Of a stretch of DNA of 64,000 nucleotides, positions 6,945-16,058 are shown in pieces. Below the pieces are notes generated by a model. The model was not told where the DNA came from. It did not search any database and was given only the letters and a program-made list of their open reading frames with translations. Origin of the DNA: Roseateles_C aquae (lineage in GTDB: Bacteria > Pseudomonadota > Gammaproteobacteria > Burkholderiales > Burkholderiaceae_C); NCBI RefSeq assembly GCF_032337115.1, contig NZ_JAVXZY010000001.1, positions 806,001 to 870,000 of the forward strand, read 5' to 3'. The position numbers and the translations under genes are program-made. Each line of letters starts with the position of its first letter. Within the stretch, counting starts at the first letter, position 1.

Positions 6945-7289
6945 TCAAACCCCCGAGGAATAGGCAGACGCCGCTGTGTTCGCGCCCAGCGCTGTGCAGC
7001 GCCAGCGCAAGCGGGCCCAGGTGTGCTGCAGCGGCGGTGTGTTGTCAGAGACGCCGGAGCCGGTGTCGGTGCCAGTCATCGGAAACGTGGCAATCGCGGT
7101 CCAGCCGGTGGCGCCAGTTGGGTCGTTGGTGCCCTCGGCCACCAGCGTGGCCGAGACAGCTGCTGGAGCCGCAGCCGTGGTCTTGAGCACGACCTGGTGC
7201 GTCCAGTTCAGCCGCGCGAGCGGTGCGATCGCACGGCCCGTGCCCGTGGCGGTGAAGTCCTGCTGAAGGACCGGGATGTTGTCCAACAT
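6945..7289 (-). CDS. Hypothetical phage structural protein
   Basis: A 114-residue, Thr/Ala-rich protein with a beta-strand pattern (NWTHQVVLKTTAAAP, VSATLVAEGTNDP). Its start overlaps the portal stop by one base (TAATG), and it is followed at once by the SGNH hydrolase gene. The sequence resembles small immunoglobulin-like or decoration-type domains, but I do not recognise the family. Position suggests a virion component made with the portal. Confidence 0.6.
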   Translation of the reverse strand: MLDNIPVLQQDFTATGTGRAIAPLARLNWTHQVVLKTTAAAPAAVSATLVAEGTNDPTGATGWTAIATFPMTGTDTGSGVSDNTPPLQHTWARLRWRCTALGANTAASAYSSGV

Positions 7290-8827
7290 TACGGCGTCCC
7301 TTTCGTGAAATCTTGTTGAGGCTGGGCCTGCGCCTTCGCGGCCGCGGCGCTGGCTGCATCGGAGGTGAACAGCAGGCCCTTCGCGCGCGCTTGCTCGCGG
7401 AATTGGAAGATTTGGGCCATGACCTCATCGGGGTTGGCACCACGGCGGCGGATGGCCTCGATCTCGCTCATGAAACCGGCCTGCGTGAGTTCCAGCAGCG
7501 CCGCCGCCTCATGCAGCGGATTGATCCACGGCATGGCCGGCGCCACGGCAAGGAATGCGCCCTCGGTGCCGGGCTTGACGTCCTTCGGCGGCTTGGCCAG
7601 GCCGCTCAGCCGAGCAGCCAGTGTGAAGTCGTCGACCATGGGCGTGATGGCGCGGCCCACGAAATCGTCAGTCAGCGCAGCGTAGTTGCACCAGCACTCA
7701 ACCAGCTCCTGGCGCTGCGCGCTGTAGGTGCCGTTGTAGTCGCGGGCCAGGCTCGAATAGCTCGCGCTGATGCCTGCGGCAAAGGCGCGTAGCTGGCCGC
7801 CGCGCCACGTGACGAGGTTGGGGTTGGGTCGGTTGGAGTCGATCATGCCGATCTCCTCGCCCACGGCCAGCGTGTCGATGATGGCGCCGGGTGACAGCGA
7901 AATCTGACGCTGGATGACGTTGCCGTCCTCGTCCTGCATCGGGCCTTCATAGCCGCCGCCATCAGGGGCTTGGCGCTTGACGTAGGCCGTCATCATGGCT
8001 GCGACCTTGGCGGCAATACGCTCGCTCTCCTCGTAGTCCTTGAGGTCTTCGATGCGGGTGATGACGCTGGCGAAGCGGGAGACGCCGCGCAGCTGGCCAA
8101 TGCGGGTCAGGTGCGCGACCTGCAGCATGCGGTCGGCCGGGATGGACTTGAGGCCAGACACACTCAGCGCCGAGAAACCCACCATGTCGCCCGGGAAGGC
8201 CTTGAACACGTAGTAGTTGCGCTTGCGGCCCCAGGCGTCCAGCTGCACGCCCTGGACAACGCCGTTGGCGGGGTCGTTGTAGGACATTGGCACCATGTCC
8301 GGCTCCAGCAGCTCGACGCTGTAGGGCACCTTAGTGCCGTGGTCCAGGAAGTTCACCGGGCCGATCAGGCGCTGTGCAAACGCCTCGCCTTCACGCAGCC
8401 AGGTGCGGCAGAGCAGCCTGCACACGTGCTCGAAGTCGTGCGACCAGGTGACCTCCGGCCGGCGCTTCCAATCCTCGTACAGCGAGGCCAGCAGCGACGC
8501 GTACTCCTGATGGATGGTGCCGTCGGCTCGCCGTGGCTGGAACTCAACACCCAGGCCGCGAGGCCCGACGATGTTGTTGACCATCGTATCCAGCGCGCCC
8601 GCCACGAGGTCGTAGTTGCGGTCGTAGTGCCGCATCTGCTCGCGGATGCTCTCAGCGCCGGATTGCACCGCGCGGTTGGGCGAGACGTTGCCGCGAGTCA
8701 GCTTGCGCTGACGGCTGGGCTTTGCGGCCTCGTAGAACGCCATGGCCTGCCTGGCTTGGAGGCGGCGCATGCCCGCGATGGGATTGAAGGCGGCCACTAG
8801 GCGGTCAATGACGTTGAGGCTCGTCAT
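7289..8827 (-). CDS. Portal protein (lambda gpB family)
   Basis: A 512-residue protein of the lambda-type portal family. Family blocks include REQMRHYDRNYDLVAGALDT, NNIVGPRGLGVEFQP, WLREGEAFAQRL, VELLEPDMVP and YNGTYSAQRQELVECW. It forms the dodecameric ring at one vertex for DNA entry and exit. The gpW-like gene lies 3 bases upstream. In lambda these two genes sit between the large terminase and the protease; here they lie after the tail genes and about 13 kb downstream of the capsid gene. Confidence 0.93.
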   Translation of the reverse strand: MTSLNVIDRLVAAFNPIAGMRRLQARQAMAFYEAAKPSRQRKLTRGNVSPNRAVQSGAESIREQMRHYDRNYDLVAGALDTMVNNIVGPRGLGVEFQPRRADGTIHQEYASLLASLYEDWKRRPEVTWSHDFEHVCRLLCRTWLREGEAFAQRLIGPVNFLDHGTKVPYSVELLEPDMVPMSYNDPANGVVQGVQLDAWGRKRNYYVFKAFPGDMVGFSALSVSGLKSIPADRMLQVAHLTRIGQLRGVSRFASVITRIEDLKDYEESERIAAKVAAMMTAYVKRQAPDGGGYEGPMQDEDGNVIQRQISLSPGAIIDTLAVGEEIGMIDSNRPNPNLVTWRGGQLRAFAAGISASYSSLARDYNGTYSAQRQELVECWCNYAALTDDFVGRAITPMVDDFTLAARLSGLAKPPKDVKPGTEGAFLAVAPAMPWINPLHEAAALLELTQAGFMSEIEAIRRRGANPDEVMAQIFQFREQARAKGLLFTSDAASAAAAKAQAQPQQDFTKGTP

Positions 8828-8830
8828 CGC

Positions 8831-9079
8831 TCAGTTCCCATCCAGGCGCGCCACGCCAAAGCCCAGGCCACCGAGGCGCGCGCCGCCGGCAGCACGATTG
8901 GCCTGGCTGTTGAGCACCGCCTGCCACTCCTGCCGGCCTGCTCGAATGGCCGGCAGATCCTCACGCGTGAGCATGCGATCACCGGTTCCCAGATTCATCC
9001 GAACCTGCTTGCCGGCCAGGACATCGAGCTCGGCCTTCAGGTAGGCATCGAGCATCTCTTGTGCGGTGGGCGTCGTCAT
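8831..9079 (-). CDS. gpW-like head-tail connector protein
   Basis: An 82-residue protein that fits the gpW family in size and pattern. An N-terminal helix (TAQEMLDAYLKAELDVLAG), a short beta hairpin around KQVRMNLGTGDRMLT and a second helix (DLPAIRAGRQEWQAVLNSQ) can be seen. gpW seals the portal and joins it to the tail connector. It lies directly upstream of the portal gene, as in lambda. A 34-bp element with 8-bp inverted arms sits 24 bases before its start. Confidence 0.8.
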   Translation of the reverse strand: MTTPTAQEMLDAYLKAELDVLAGKQVRMNLGTGDRMLTREDLPAIRAGRQEWQAVLNSQANRAAGGARLGGLGFGVARLDGN

Positions 9080-9102
9080 GGCCGCAACGGTATCGCTGGG
9101 CC

Positions 9103-9136
9103 TGTCTCATCCTTTGACAGAAGATGAGACGATTTT
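9103..9136 (-). promoter_or_regulatory. Inverted-repeat element A, upstream of gpW-portal
   Basis: GTCTCATC (9104-9111) and GATGAGAC (9123-9130) form perfect 8-bp arms around an 11-base spacer. The element recurs at 23776-23809 with the same arms, spacer length and flanks (CT before, GATTTTTT after). Both copies lie just upstream of a minus-strand head-gene block. Arm centres are 19 bp apart, close to two helical turns, as expected for a dimeric helix-turn-helix regulator. The Mor-family protein at 23813-24151 is the obvious candidate binder; this is inference. Confidence 0.65.
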
Positions 9137-9170
9137 TTGCGGCGCTGTTTGTGCGCCGGATGCTCAGCCG

Positions 9171-9746
9171 CTAGCCGAATCTAGTGTCGCTTGGCAAAAC
9201 GCGCTTCTGAACCTCAACAGGCGGTGAGAGCAAGCTGAGGCTCCCAGCCGCACTGGCCAGCTTGCGCAGATTGATTGCCGCTGGGGCTTCCTTCGTTGGC
9301 TGAACGCCATCACACATTGCGCTCGAGAAACGCGCCCCGTCGCCCATGAATAGTCCCTCAAGCCAAAGGCGCTGCGCCGGGAGCGCTCGACCAAATGCGG
9401 CAATTTGAAAGGTCTCGATGCACGCCATCAGCACGGCACTCGCCAGGCCGCAGCGGCGCAATTGAGCAGGTACGATGAAGTAGTTGCCCAGGTAGAGCAC
9501 GGCCTCCGTTTCAGTTCCATCGAGCACGGACTCGATCTGGATGCCGTGGTCAATCACCTTGAGTGTGACTGAGGCTCGTTCGCCCTTGTGCTTTACCCAG
9601 GCCAGTTGGACATTGAACTGCAGTGCATGATTTCGGCCAGACCAATCGAACGAGGCTGGTGTGAAATCCCGAAACGCAATCGTGCTTGCCGAGCTGGCAG
9701 TCGCCGATGATTGACGGCCGCGCCGAATGAAGCTCAGAAGACCCAT
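9171..9746 (-). CDS. Possible GNAT-like protein (moron candidate)
   Basis: A protein of about 191 residues if started at the ATG at 9746 (MGLLSFIRRG); an in-frame ATG at 9797 with GAGG about 9 bases upstream is also possible. Residues in YFIVPAQLRRCGLASAVLMAC match the pattern of GNAT motif A: a strand, then R-R-x-G-x-A, then a helix. The strand before it (AVLYLGNYFIV) fits too. I do not recognise the family with certainty. It sits between tail and relocated head genes and is less GC-rich than its neighbours, which is typical of a moron gene. Confidence 0.5.
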   Translation of the reverse strand: MGLLSFIRRGRQSSATASSASTIAFRDFTPASFDWSGRNHALQFNVQLAWVKHKGERASVTLKVIDHGIQIESVLDGTETEAVLYLGNYFIVPAQLRRCGLASAVLMACIETFQIAAFGRALPAQRLWLEGLFMGDGARFSSAMCDGVQPTKEAPAAINLRKLASAAGSLSLLSPPVEVQKRVLPSDTRFG

Positions 9747-9822
9747 GGTGGTGCCGCTATCGCTAGTTTGCCTCGGTAGCCCGATGCTAGCGCACATAGT
9801 GCGCACCTCAAGGCCTTCCGAC

Positions 9823-10164
9823 CTAGCGTCTCACTTCATAGCTGAAGTGCAACACAGACGCCCCAAAAGGATTGGGCACGATCCCTATGCGGAGCCCGCT
9901 GTCTAGGCGATAGCTGGGCACCAGCATGGGAATTGCCGGCGCCTTTGGGTACCCTGATACACCGCCCACCGTCAGGGCCCAGCGCCCTTGTTCCAGCGTC
10001 CAGCCGGCAAACACACTGCGCCGGCCGTGGCTGTTGAGGTAGACGCCGGCAGTTGCGCCACTCTCCAGTTGCACGTAGGCGCCTGGCGTGAGCGTTCGCA
10101 GATCACCGCCGCCTGCGTGCAGCGATAGCAGCTGGATGCCAATCACGAGCCCCGCCGCGCTCAT
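9823..10164 (-). CDS. Hypothetical beta-rich phage protein
   Basis: A 113-residue protein with alternating strands and turns: GVYLNSHGRRSVFAGWTL, RWALTVGGVSGYP, and a C-terminal SVLHFSYEVRR ending in an aromatic/basic stretch. Similar short proteins follow tail-tip genes in other phages. The pattern recalls a small outer-membrane barrel, but this is weak. Its start overlaps the stop of the tail tip protein gene (ATGA), so it is co-expressed with it. Confidence 0.55.
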   Translation of the reverse strand: MSAAGLVIGIQLLSLHAGGGDLRTLTPGAYVQLESGATAGVYLNSHGRRSVFAGWTLEQGRWALTVGGVSGYPKAPAIPMLVPSYRLDSGLRIGIVPNPFGASVLHFSYEVRR

Positions 10165-13100
10165 GAGCAGATCCCGCAGTTGATGAGCGCTTGGCGGATG
10201 CCGTCGATCAATGCATTCCCGCTCGCGCCTGGCAGTGCGTAGGAACTCTGAGGGCTCCTTCCGTTACATGCGAAAGCTCCACCGACTTTCATCGCGCTAA
10301 GACACTCAATGTCTCCGTTGGTCGTGATACCAACCTTCGACGTAATCGTGCTATTGAATCCAGATGTTGCTGGACCGAACACCAGGTTATTCGCGCTGTC
10401 GATGCCAATGCCCCAGGGATATTGGCCAGACCGAATCAGGCCAATGTAGGTCCGCTTGCTGGCGCTGGCTGGCAGAGTGACTGACAAGACACCAAATGGC
10501 TCGGGCGTAGCGCCGTAAGCAACCGTGACCGCGCCTTCCGCTGCAATTGCGTGAGTGCTGACGACTCCGTTCGCGTATAGACCAGCGCCAGTTGAAGACT
10601 GAGCAAATACGCCATTCCCACTAGTCGCAAAGCCATGGACACCGGCGCCAGACAGCGCCGAGCCGCGCACGCCACTGCCACCACCGCTGCTCACAAATCC
10701 GAATACACCTGCAGGCGCGGCCGTGTTGCAGATGCTGGCGCCAATAGCCCCGGAGCCGCCGAAATCTGCAATGGAGTATGAAGATCCATAGGCCCCACTG
10801 CCGGCCTTGCCGATCTGAGCCAGCACTTCGGTGCCGGCACCAACATCCCCATACAGCCGCAGCGTGTTGGTGCTGCTTTCGTTCAACACTGCCCGCCGGC
10901 CTGAACTCGCCGTCTGAATAGTTGCCCCGGTAATCGTTCCACCGGAGATAGTCACGCCGTCGATTGAGCCGGCAGTGATCGAACCCAGGTTTGCGCTGAT
11001 CGCGCTTAACGAGCCCACCTTCAGACTGCTGATGTAGGGCGTTGTCCAGACTGTGTTTCCGGTGGCCGGATCGTAGATGCCATCGCACTGGTACAGCGTG
11101 TTAGTGCTGCTCGGATTCGGGTCACTGGCCACCCAGGCCTGATTGATGCCCCAAGTTGCATTCGACTGCGTCGAGGTCGGGAAGCTGCTGCTGCCCGATG
11201 TTGTGATGGTGCCACTGGTCGGCGTCGGGTTGCCGGGCACGCGCTGGTAGGCATACCGGGCCGATGCACCGGCGGTGCCCGGTCCACCATCGGTGCCATT
11301 GGCCCCGGCGTAGCCGGCCGACACGATGCCGGCTCCCGTCCAGCTGAAGGCCGTGGTTGCATTTGCCGCGTTGTCGATCAAACTCACGGATGCTTGCCAG
11401 AGCGTGTACCCCGGCGAAGGCGTAGTGCCAGGGGTCAGGCTCCATCCCGCCGGCGCCGCCCCGAAGCTGCCCGTCGCCCAGGTGTAGGTTGCCGAGCCCG
11501 AAGGCCCTGCGGGGATCGTGGCCGCCCACTGCCAGACCGACACGCGCGCCGCATGCAGGCCGCTGGCACCGTTCAATGACTGCGCGTAGACCGAAGCACC
11601 CGAACTCCAGCTCACGCTGCTGCTCAGCGCACTCGCCGTGGCCGTTATCGCCTTGGATGCGACCCAGAGAGACACGCCCGGTGTGCCCGGGTTGGCGGGG
11701 ACGCTGACGCTCCATCCATCGCCCGCTGAATACCCAGCGTTTGCAGCCGTCGCCCAGGTGTAGGTCGACGTGCCCGTCGGCGCGGCCGGCGCGCCGCTGT
11801 TCCACTGCCACAGGTTGACGGTCGCGGTCTTGCTGCCGTCGGCTCCTGCGGAGCCCCCGATCCGAATGGCCGCACTCCAGGATCCAGCGCCAACACGCTG
11901 GCGCATGTACATGTCGCCCGGCGAATAGGTGCTGTGCCAGCCGGTCACTCCGTCTACCGAGTACTCAACGGTGAGCCCGGCCGCGTCTATTTCCGCGACT
12001 GTGATGAGCAGCGAGACTGGCGTGCCGAAGTTCCGGCTCGTGTCTTGGTGCCGCAACCAGAATCGATAGTCGCCCGGCGTGGCCTGAGCCCAGGTGTGCG
12101 AGTTCGCAGCGCCCTGCCAGACCAGGGTTGCTGTGGCAAGCGTCGGGCCCAGGAACAGCTGGCTGTCGAGGTAATCGGCATCTGGGCATTGCGTCCAATA
12201 GAGGAGCGCGCCACCGAGGACACCTGTGAATCCGAAGCCGCTGGCCGTCGACGGCGGCGCCTGCTTGCCGAGCACCACATGCTGCAATACGACTGGCTCT
12301 GACGACACACCATAGGCATTGACGGCTGCGACTGACACGATCACAACGTCGCCATCGGTCACACCGGTGACGAACAGTTCGAGATCCATTGGCGCACCCT
12401 GCACGGTGTTCCAGGTTCGACGTCCGACGCTGCGCCATCGGACCTCAATCACGCCTGAATCCATGAAGGCACTGATCGGTCGATTCCAACTGACACGGAT
12501 GCGGGAGAGCACCGTCCCGTCCGCCTGCCGCAAGAGCTGTGCGGTGCCGCTGTCGAGACTGACACCCGTCAGCGATGGCCGCTCCCAAGGATTCGGCAAG
12601 TTGCTGTTAGGTGTCGGGTCAACTTCCGTTGCGTCGGCAGCGTCATAGGCCGCAGCGCCGTCCTCCTGCAAGGTGAGCTGCACGGCGGACCGCAGGCCAA
12701 ACTGCCAGTCGGTCACCATGAAGTACTTGGCGCTCCAGCCGTATTCGGCACTGGTAACGCTGACACGGTTGCCTGGCTGCAGCGGCCATGCCCGCAGCTT
12801 GGCCGGATAGCTGATGATCAAGCCATTGCGGGCGCGCTCCGTTTGCACCCGTGCGATCTGGCGCGCGCGCACCTCGCTGTCGGTGTACGGCAAATCGAAG
12901 GCCTGCCAGAGCACCGCGCCGTCAGCCGCAATGAAAGTCTCATTGCGGTAGGGCTGCATGTCCTTGGCGATGGCAGCATCGCCCGGCACATACCGCGCGT
13001 GCACCGCATTGAACAGATCACCTGCGGCCTCCCCTGCCTGCACCACTGAGATCGACCCCGCCAGGTCGTCGTCGGTGAGTGCCATGACGGGCGGCGACCA

Positions 13101-14402
13101 GGTGCCCGCCTGCAAGCGCCAGGCGCCGGCCGGAAAGGCGTAGCCGCACATCGCTTCGCACAGCTCCTGCAGCACGGCTTCTTTGGCCTGATCGCTGCTG
13201 AGGACACCATTCACGGTGTAGCGGGCGATGTTCACCGTTGTTGGCGAGCCGCCAGCCGCTGGCGTCACTGGCACAGCGAACACTTCATCACAGGCATTTG
13301 CTGCCGCGATCACTGAATCGGTGTCGATGTCGGCCGCATCAGCACGATAGCCCCACTCGGCGCGCAGCCAGTCGTAGATGCAGAGTGCCGGATTGGCGCT
13401 CCAGCTCGTGCCACCGGTGCGCGGGTCCAGCACCAGCCGGCCTTGCACCTGGGCAGTGATGCCGGGCGGCCCGCCCTGGAACTGCTTATGCTCCAGATCC
13501 AGCGTAATCACGCTGTAGCAGCAGCCACGCAGGCGATGTGCAGAGGTCCACTTGTCACCCGCGACTGACATCAAGAACGCGTCGGCGGCCTGGTCGTCAG
13601 CGCCCAGATGGTGGTGAACGCGAACGCAGCTGCTGCCGGTCGGCAGCGCGGCCAATGCCGTGATCTCCCAGGTGTCGTTCTCGTCGGGCGTCTGGCTATC
13701 GCCTCGCACCCAAACCGTGCCGGGCAGCGTGATGGTGCGACCGTCGGGTGAGATCGAGTATGCGTAATCGGGCAGCGAAACTGTCCATGGCAGAGAGTTC
13801 CTAAAGGTGCGCAATGCCACGCTGACGATATTTGCACCTGCCGGCAGCGTCATGCTCCGAACCTCGCCGGTTGCGTTGAAGACGCGCGTTCCCCGCGTGT
13901 CGTTCGTGTTCCATGCATCCCCCTGGGCCCAGCCGTCAGCATCAATCCCACCCAGGCTGACACCCTCAATCTGCAGGTCGACGATGGCCTGGCATTGATG
14001 CCGGGCCCAAATGACAACAAGGTGCTTGTAGGCATCGGGGCGGTTGTAGGCCGCGCCCTCCTCATCCTTGGTTGGCTTATCGCTGGAGAAGATGGCAACG
14101 ATGTCGCCACCGGTCCAGGCCGTGCCATAGACGATGCGCCAGGCTGGGTCTTCTGACAAAACGGTGGCCTGCCGGTCTTGCAAGGCCGCGTTCCGAGCGG
14201 CTTTTGCAGCGGCTGCGGCCTGGCGCGCCTTTGACCTCGCCTGAGCGGAGCCGATCGCACTTGCGGTCACCACAATTGCGACCTTGACCCACACGCTTTC
14301 GACCAGCGATGTCGCGACGAAGGCGATCACTGAGATGGGGTCGGCATGAGCGGGAAGCGCGACCAACAGCAAGCCGGCAATGATGAGCAACACGCGATTC
14401 AC
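10161..14402 (-). CDS. Tail tip / host-specificity protein (gpJ-like)
   Basis: A protein of 1413 residues from the GTG at 14402, which overlaps the upstream stop (GTGA). The N-terminus looks like a signal peptide (NRVLLIIAGLLLVALPAHA), odd for a tail protein. A region of about 500 residues resembles central tail-tip proteins. It is followed by a fibronectin-III-like domain (about 610-720), then two copies of a roughly 93-residue repeat with the pattern WQW...YTW...GWS...LW (about 863-1030). A Gly-rich segment and a receptor-binding-like C-terminus follow (SAISANLGSITAGSIDG...). It forms the tail tip and fibres and contacts the host receptor. Confidence 0.85.
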   Translation of the reverse strand: MNRVLLIIAGLLLVALPAHADPISVIAFVATSLVESVWVKVAIVVTASAIGSAQARSKARQAAAAAKAARNAALQDRQATVLSEDPAWRIVYGTAWTGGDIVAIFSSDKPTKDEEGAAYNRPDAYKHLVVIWARHQCQAIVDLQIEGVSLGGIDADGWAQGDAWNTNDTRGTRVFNATGEVRSMTLPAGANIVSVALRTFRNSLPWTVSLPDYAYSISPDGRTITLPGTVWVRGDSQTPDENDTWEITALAALPTGSSCVRVHHHLGADDQAADAFLMSVAGDKWTSAHRLRGCCYSVITLDLEHKQFQGGPPGITAQVQGRLVLDPRTGGTSWSANPALCIYDWLRAEWGYRADAADIDTDSVIAAANACDEVFAVPVTPAAGGSPTTVNIARYTVNGVLSSDQAKEAVLQELCEAMCGYAFPAGAWRLQAGTWSPPVMALTDDDLAGSISVVQAGEAAGDLFNAVHARYVPGDAAIAKDMQPYRNETFIAADGAVLWQAFDLPYTDSEVRARQIARVQTERARNGLIISYPAKLRAWPLQPGNRVSVTSAEYGWSAKYFMVTDWQFGLRSAVQLTLQEDGAAAYDAADATEVDPTPNSNLPNPWERPSLTGVSLDSGTAQLLRQADGTVLSRIRVSWNRPISAFMDSGVIEVRWRSVGRRTWNTVQGAPMDLELFVTGVTDGDVVIVSVAAVNAYGVSSEPVVLQHVVLGKQAPPSTASGFGFTGVLGGALLYWTQCPDADYLDSQLFLGPTLATATLVWQGAANSHTWAQATPGDYRFWLRHQDTSRNFGTPVSLLITVAEIDAAGLTVEYSVDGVTGWHSTYSPGDMYMRQRVGAGSWSAAIRIGGSAGADGSKTATVNLWQWNSGAPAAPTGTSTYTWATAANAGYSAGDGWSVSVPANPGTPGVSLWVASKAITATASALSSSVSWSSGASVYAQSLNGASGLHAARVSVWQWAATIPAGPSGSATYTWATGSFGAAPAGWSLTPGTTPSPGYTLWQASVSLIDNAANATTAFSWTGAGIVSAGYAGANGTDGGPGTAGASARYAYQRVPGNPTPTSGTITTSGSSSFPTSTQSNATWGINQAWVASDPNPSSTNTLYQCDGIYDPATGNTVWTTPYISSLKVGSLSAISANLGSITAGSIDGVTISGGTITGATIQTASSGRRAVLNESSTNTLRLYGDVGAGTEVLAQIGKAGSGAYGSSYSIADFGGSGAIGASICNTAAPAGVFGFVSSGGGSGVRGSALSGAGVHGFATSGNGVFAQSSTGAGLYANGVVSTHAIAAEGAVTVAYGATPEPFGVLSVTLPASASKRTYIGLIRSGQYPWGIGIDSANNLVFGPATSGFNSTITSKVGITTNGDIECLSAMKVGGAFACNGRSPQSSYALPGASGNALIDGIRQALINCGICS

Positions 14403-14827
14403 AAGACAACCTCCGGCAGACGCCAGCAGGCGCCCGCAAATCTGGTCGGCACATAGGCAAGGCCGCCGCCTTCGAGCGCGATGGCGGTGTGCTCGCCAAC
14501 ACAAATGCCCACCAATGCACCGATCCGGGCCTCAGTGCAGCGCGCCGTGGTTTCGATCAGCACAACATCGCCCACTCTCGCCAGCGTGGCCGGCGAAGAG
14601 GCGATGCCCAATCGCGCGCTCCAAGCGGCTCGCAAGTCGCCGCCAAGCGCCCGCACCAGTCGCAGTGCCTGTCTGGCAGTGAGCGTCTCGGCCAGTCCGT
14701 TCATTGGGTTGCGGCCGATTGCCAGTTCGACCCAGCCGGCGGCGAAGTGGCAGCAGTTCGCCGTGCCCCAATCGAACGGCTGAATCGGCCTGGTTAGATA
14801 GTCGGTTAGCAGATGGGCTCTGGACAT
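14399..14827 (-). CDS. DUF6950-family tail assembly protein
   Basis: A 142-residue protein starting at the ATG at 14827, which overlaps the preceding stop (TGATG). FDWGTANCCHFAAGWVELAIG near the N-terminus is the signature of DUF6950, a cysteine-peptidase-like family found where lambda has its NlpC/P60 gene K. A later GDVVLIET and a GLAYVP block complete the pattern. It probably acts at the tail tip, perhaps on peptidoglycan. Its stop overlaps the GTG of the tail tip gene. Confidence 0.75.
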   Translation of the reverse strand: MSRAHLLTDYLTRPIQPFDWGTANCCHFAAGWVELAIGRNPMNGLAETLTARQALRLVRALGGDLRAAWSARLGIASSPATLARVGDVVLIETTARCTEARIGALVGICVGEHTAIALEGGGLAYVPTRFAGACWRLPEVVL

Positions 14828-15432
14828 CACCGCTCCTGCTGAAAAGCGGTTGAGAGCCATAGCGCTGGCTGCTTGATGAGCCCTGCGAGGTATTCAAGGC
14901 CTCGGTCACCAGGGAAGCGGGCGCGCTGCTGCTCGTCAGACAGGCGCAGGCCTTCGACGTTTCTGGCGCGAGAGAGGCCTGCGCTGGTCAGTGGCAGCTC
15001 GATAGAGCCGCCAACCACGCCACCGTCCGGCCCCGGCTGATCCCGCTCGATCTTCACCGGCTGCATGTAGCCGGTGTAGCGCAGCCGTGGCACGCCAACT
15101 GGGCGATGCACCTCGTCGACCAGTTGCAGGTACAAGCGGGCCGCCTTGCCGCGATAGCTCTCGACATTGCCAAGCGCCGAGGCAAGCACAGCCGGATTCG
15201 CCACGCTTAAGCGCAGGGCAATTGGCTGCGTGCTGGGGTCCAGCGATTCCTTCAGCTCGCCGACGGCGAGCAGGTCTCCCGCAGCGCGGTAGGTCTTCCC
15301 TCCGATCTCCAGCGGCACGTTCATGCTGGTAAGGCAGATCTGGCCGCTTGTGAAGTCGAGCTCGACCAGCCATACCACGCCTACCACGCGCGTTGCCAGC
15401 AGCGCCAGCTGTGCAGTGTCCAAGGCGAGCAT
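14827..15432 (-). CDS. Tail protein upstream of the tip complex (gpL position)
   Basis: A 201-residue protein with its start at 15432 (MLALDTAQLALL) overlapping the upstream stop. It contains VELDFTSGQICLTSMNVPLEIGG, a strand-rich middle (LRLSVANPAVL, ARLYLQLVDE) and LSDEQQRARFPGDRGLEYL near the end. The last block recurs in many siphophage tail proteins that sit just before the NlpC-like gene. It corresponds by position to lambda gpL or BR0599-type proteins. It is likely a component of the distal tail. Confidence 0.65.
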   Translation of the reverse strand: MLALDTAQLALLATRVVGVVWLVELDFTSGQICLTSMNVPLEIGGKTYRAAGDLLAVGELKESLDPSTQPIALRLSVANPAVLASALGNVESYRGKAARLYLQLVDEVHRPVGVPRLRYTGYMQPVKIERDQPGPDGGVVGGSIELPLTSAGLSRARNVEGLRLSDEQQRARFPGDRGLEYLAGLIKQPALWLSTAFQQER

Positions 15433-16058
15433 CAGGGCTCCTCGATCAACGAAAGCTGTACACCGGTCACCCACCGGCCCGGATGTGATTGCCATCCAAA
15501 CCGTGGGTCGACACGCCGCATGTACATGCGTGGGTAGGACCACGAGACGCCAAGGCCAGATGCATACGCACGGCGGGCCGGCGGCTCAAAGGCAACTGAA
15601 ATGCCACCAGCGCCATCCGCGACTGCGTCTGCCGCGACCATCACCACCTGGCTGCTTCCCTGGCCGGAGCCGATCTGCAGAAGATCACCAGTGGCGAGCG
15701 TGCGACCGCCCTGCCCTGCGCCAGCGCTGAGGCTCATCACCGAATCGCCCTGTGCCAGGTTGGCCGCCAATGACACAGAGCCTCGCAACGTTCCCGCTGG
15801 CTCTGGGCGCGCGGGATCGAAGGCAGCGATCAGGTTCACGAAGCCGCGCATTTGCATGCCCAGCGCCTTCCACAGCGACGCATCGCGGTCATTCATTGGC
15901 GAGGGCGCCTGCAGCACCATGGCCCAGACGGGAACGCCGTAGCTGCGGGCCTGCCCAGTGCTTGTGACGTCGCTGCGCGTCATCGTGTCAGCACTGACCA
16001 GCTCGATGCTACAGCCCTTGGCACAGGGCAGATTGGTGGGCATGGTGATGACGCTCAT
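15432..16058 (-). CDS. Minor tail protein (gpM position)
   Basis: A 208-residue protein whose start overlaps the tape-measure stop (ATGA at 16055-16058). The pattern is beta-rich with loops (GVPVWAMVLQAPSPMND, SVMSLSAGAGQGG) and a WSYPRMYMRRV segment near the C-terminus. No family is recognised with certainty. Directly after the tape measure and before the gpL-like gene, it holds the place of lambda gpM and is likely part of the distal tail. Confidence 0.6.
   Translation of the reverse strand: MSVITMPTNLPCAKGCSIELVSADTMTRSDVTSTGQARSYGVPVWAMVLQAPSPMNDRDASLWKALGMQMRGFVNLIAAFDPARPEPAGTLRGSVSLAANLAQGDSVMSLSAGAGQGGRTLATGDLLQIGSGQGSSQVVMVAADAVADGAGGISVAFEPPARRAYASGLGVSWSYPRMYMRRVDPRFGWQSHPGRWVTGVQLSLIEEP

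Noticed and set aside
9104..9136. The inverted repeat followed by a T-run as a plus-strand terminator
   Set aside because: No plus-strand gene lies upstream at either copy, both copies precede minus-strand genes, and arms and flanks are conserved while the loop varies.
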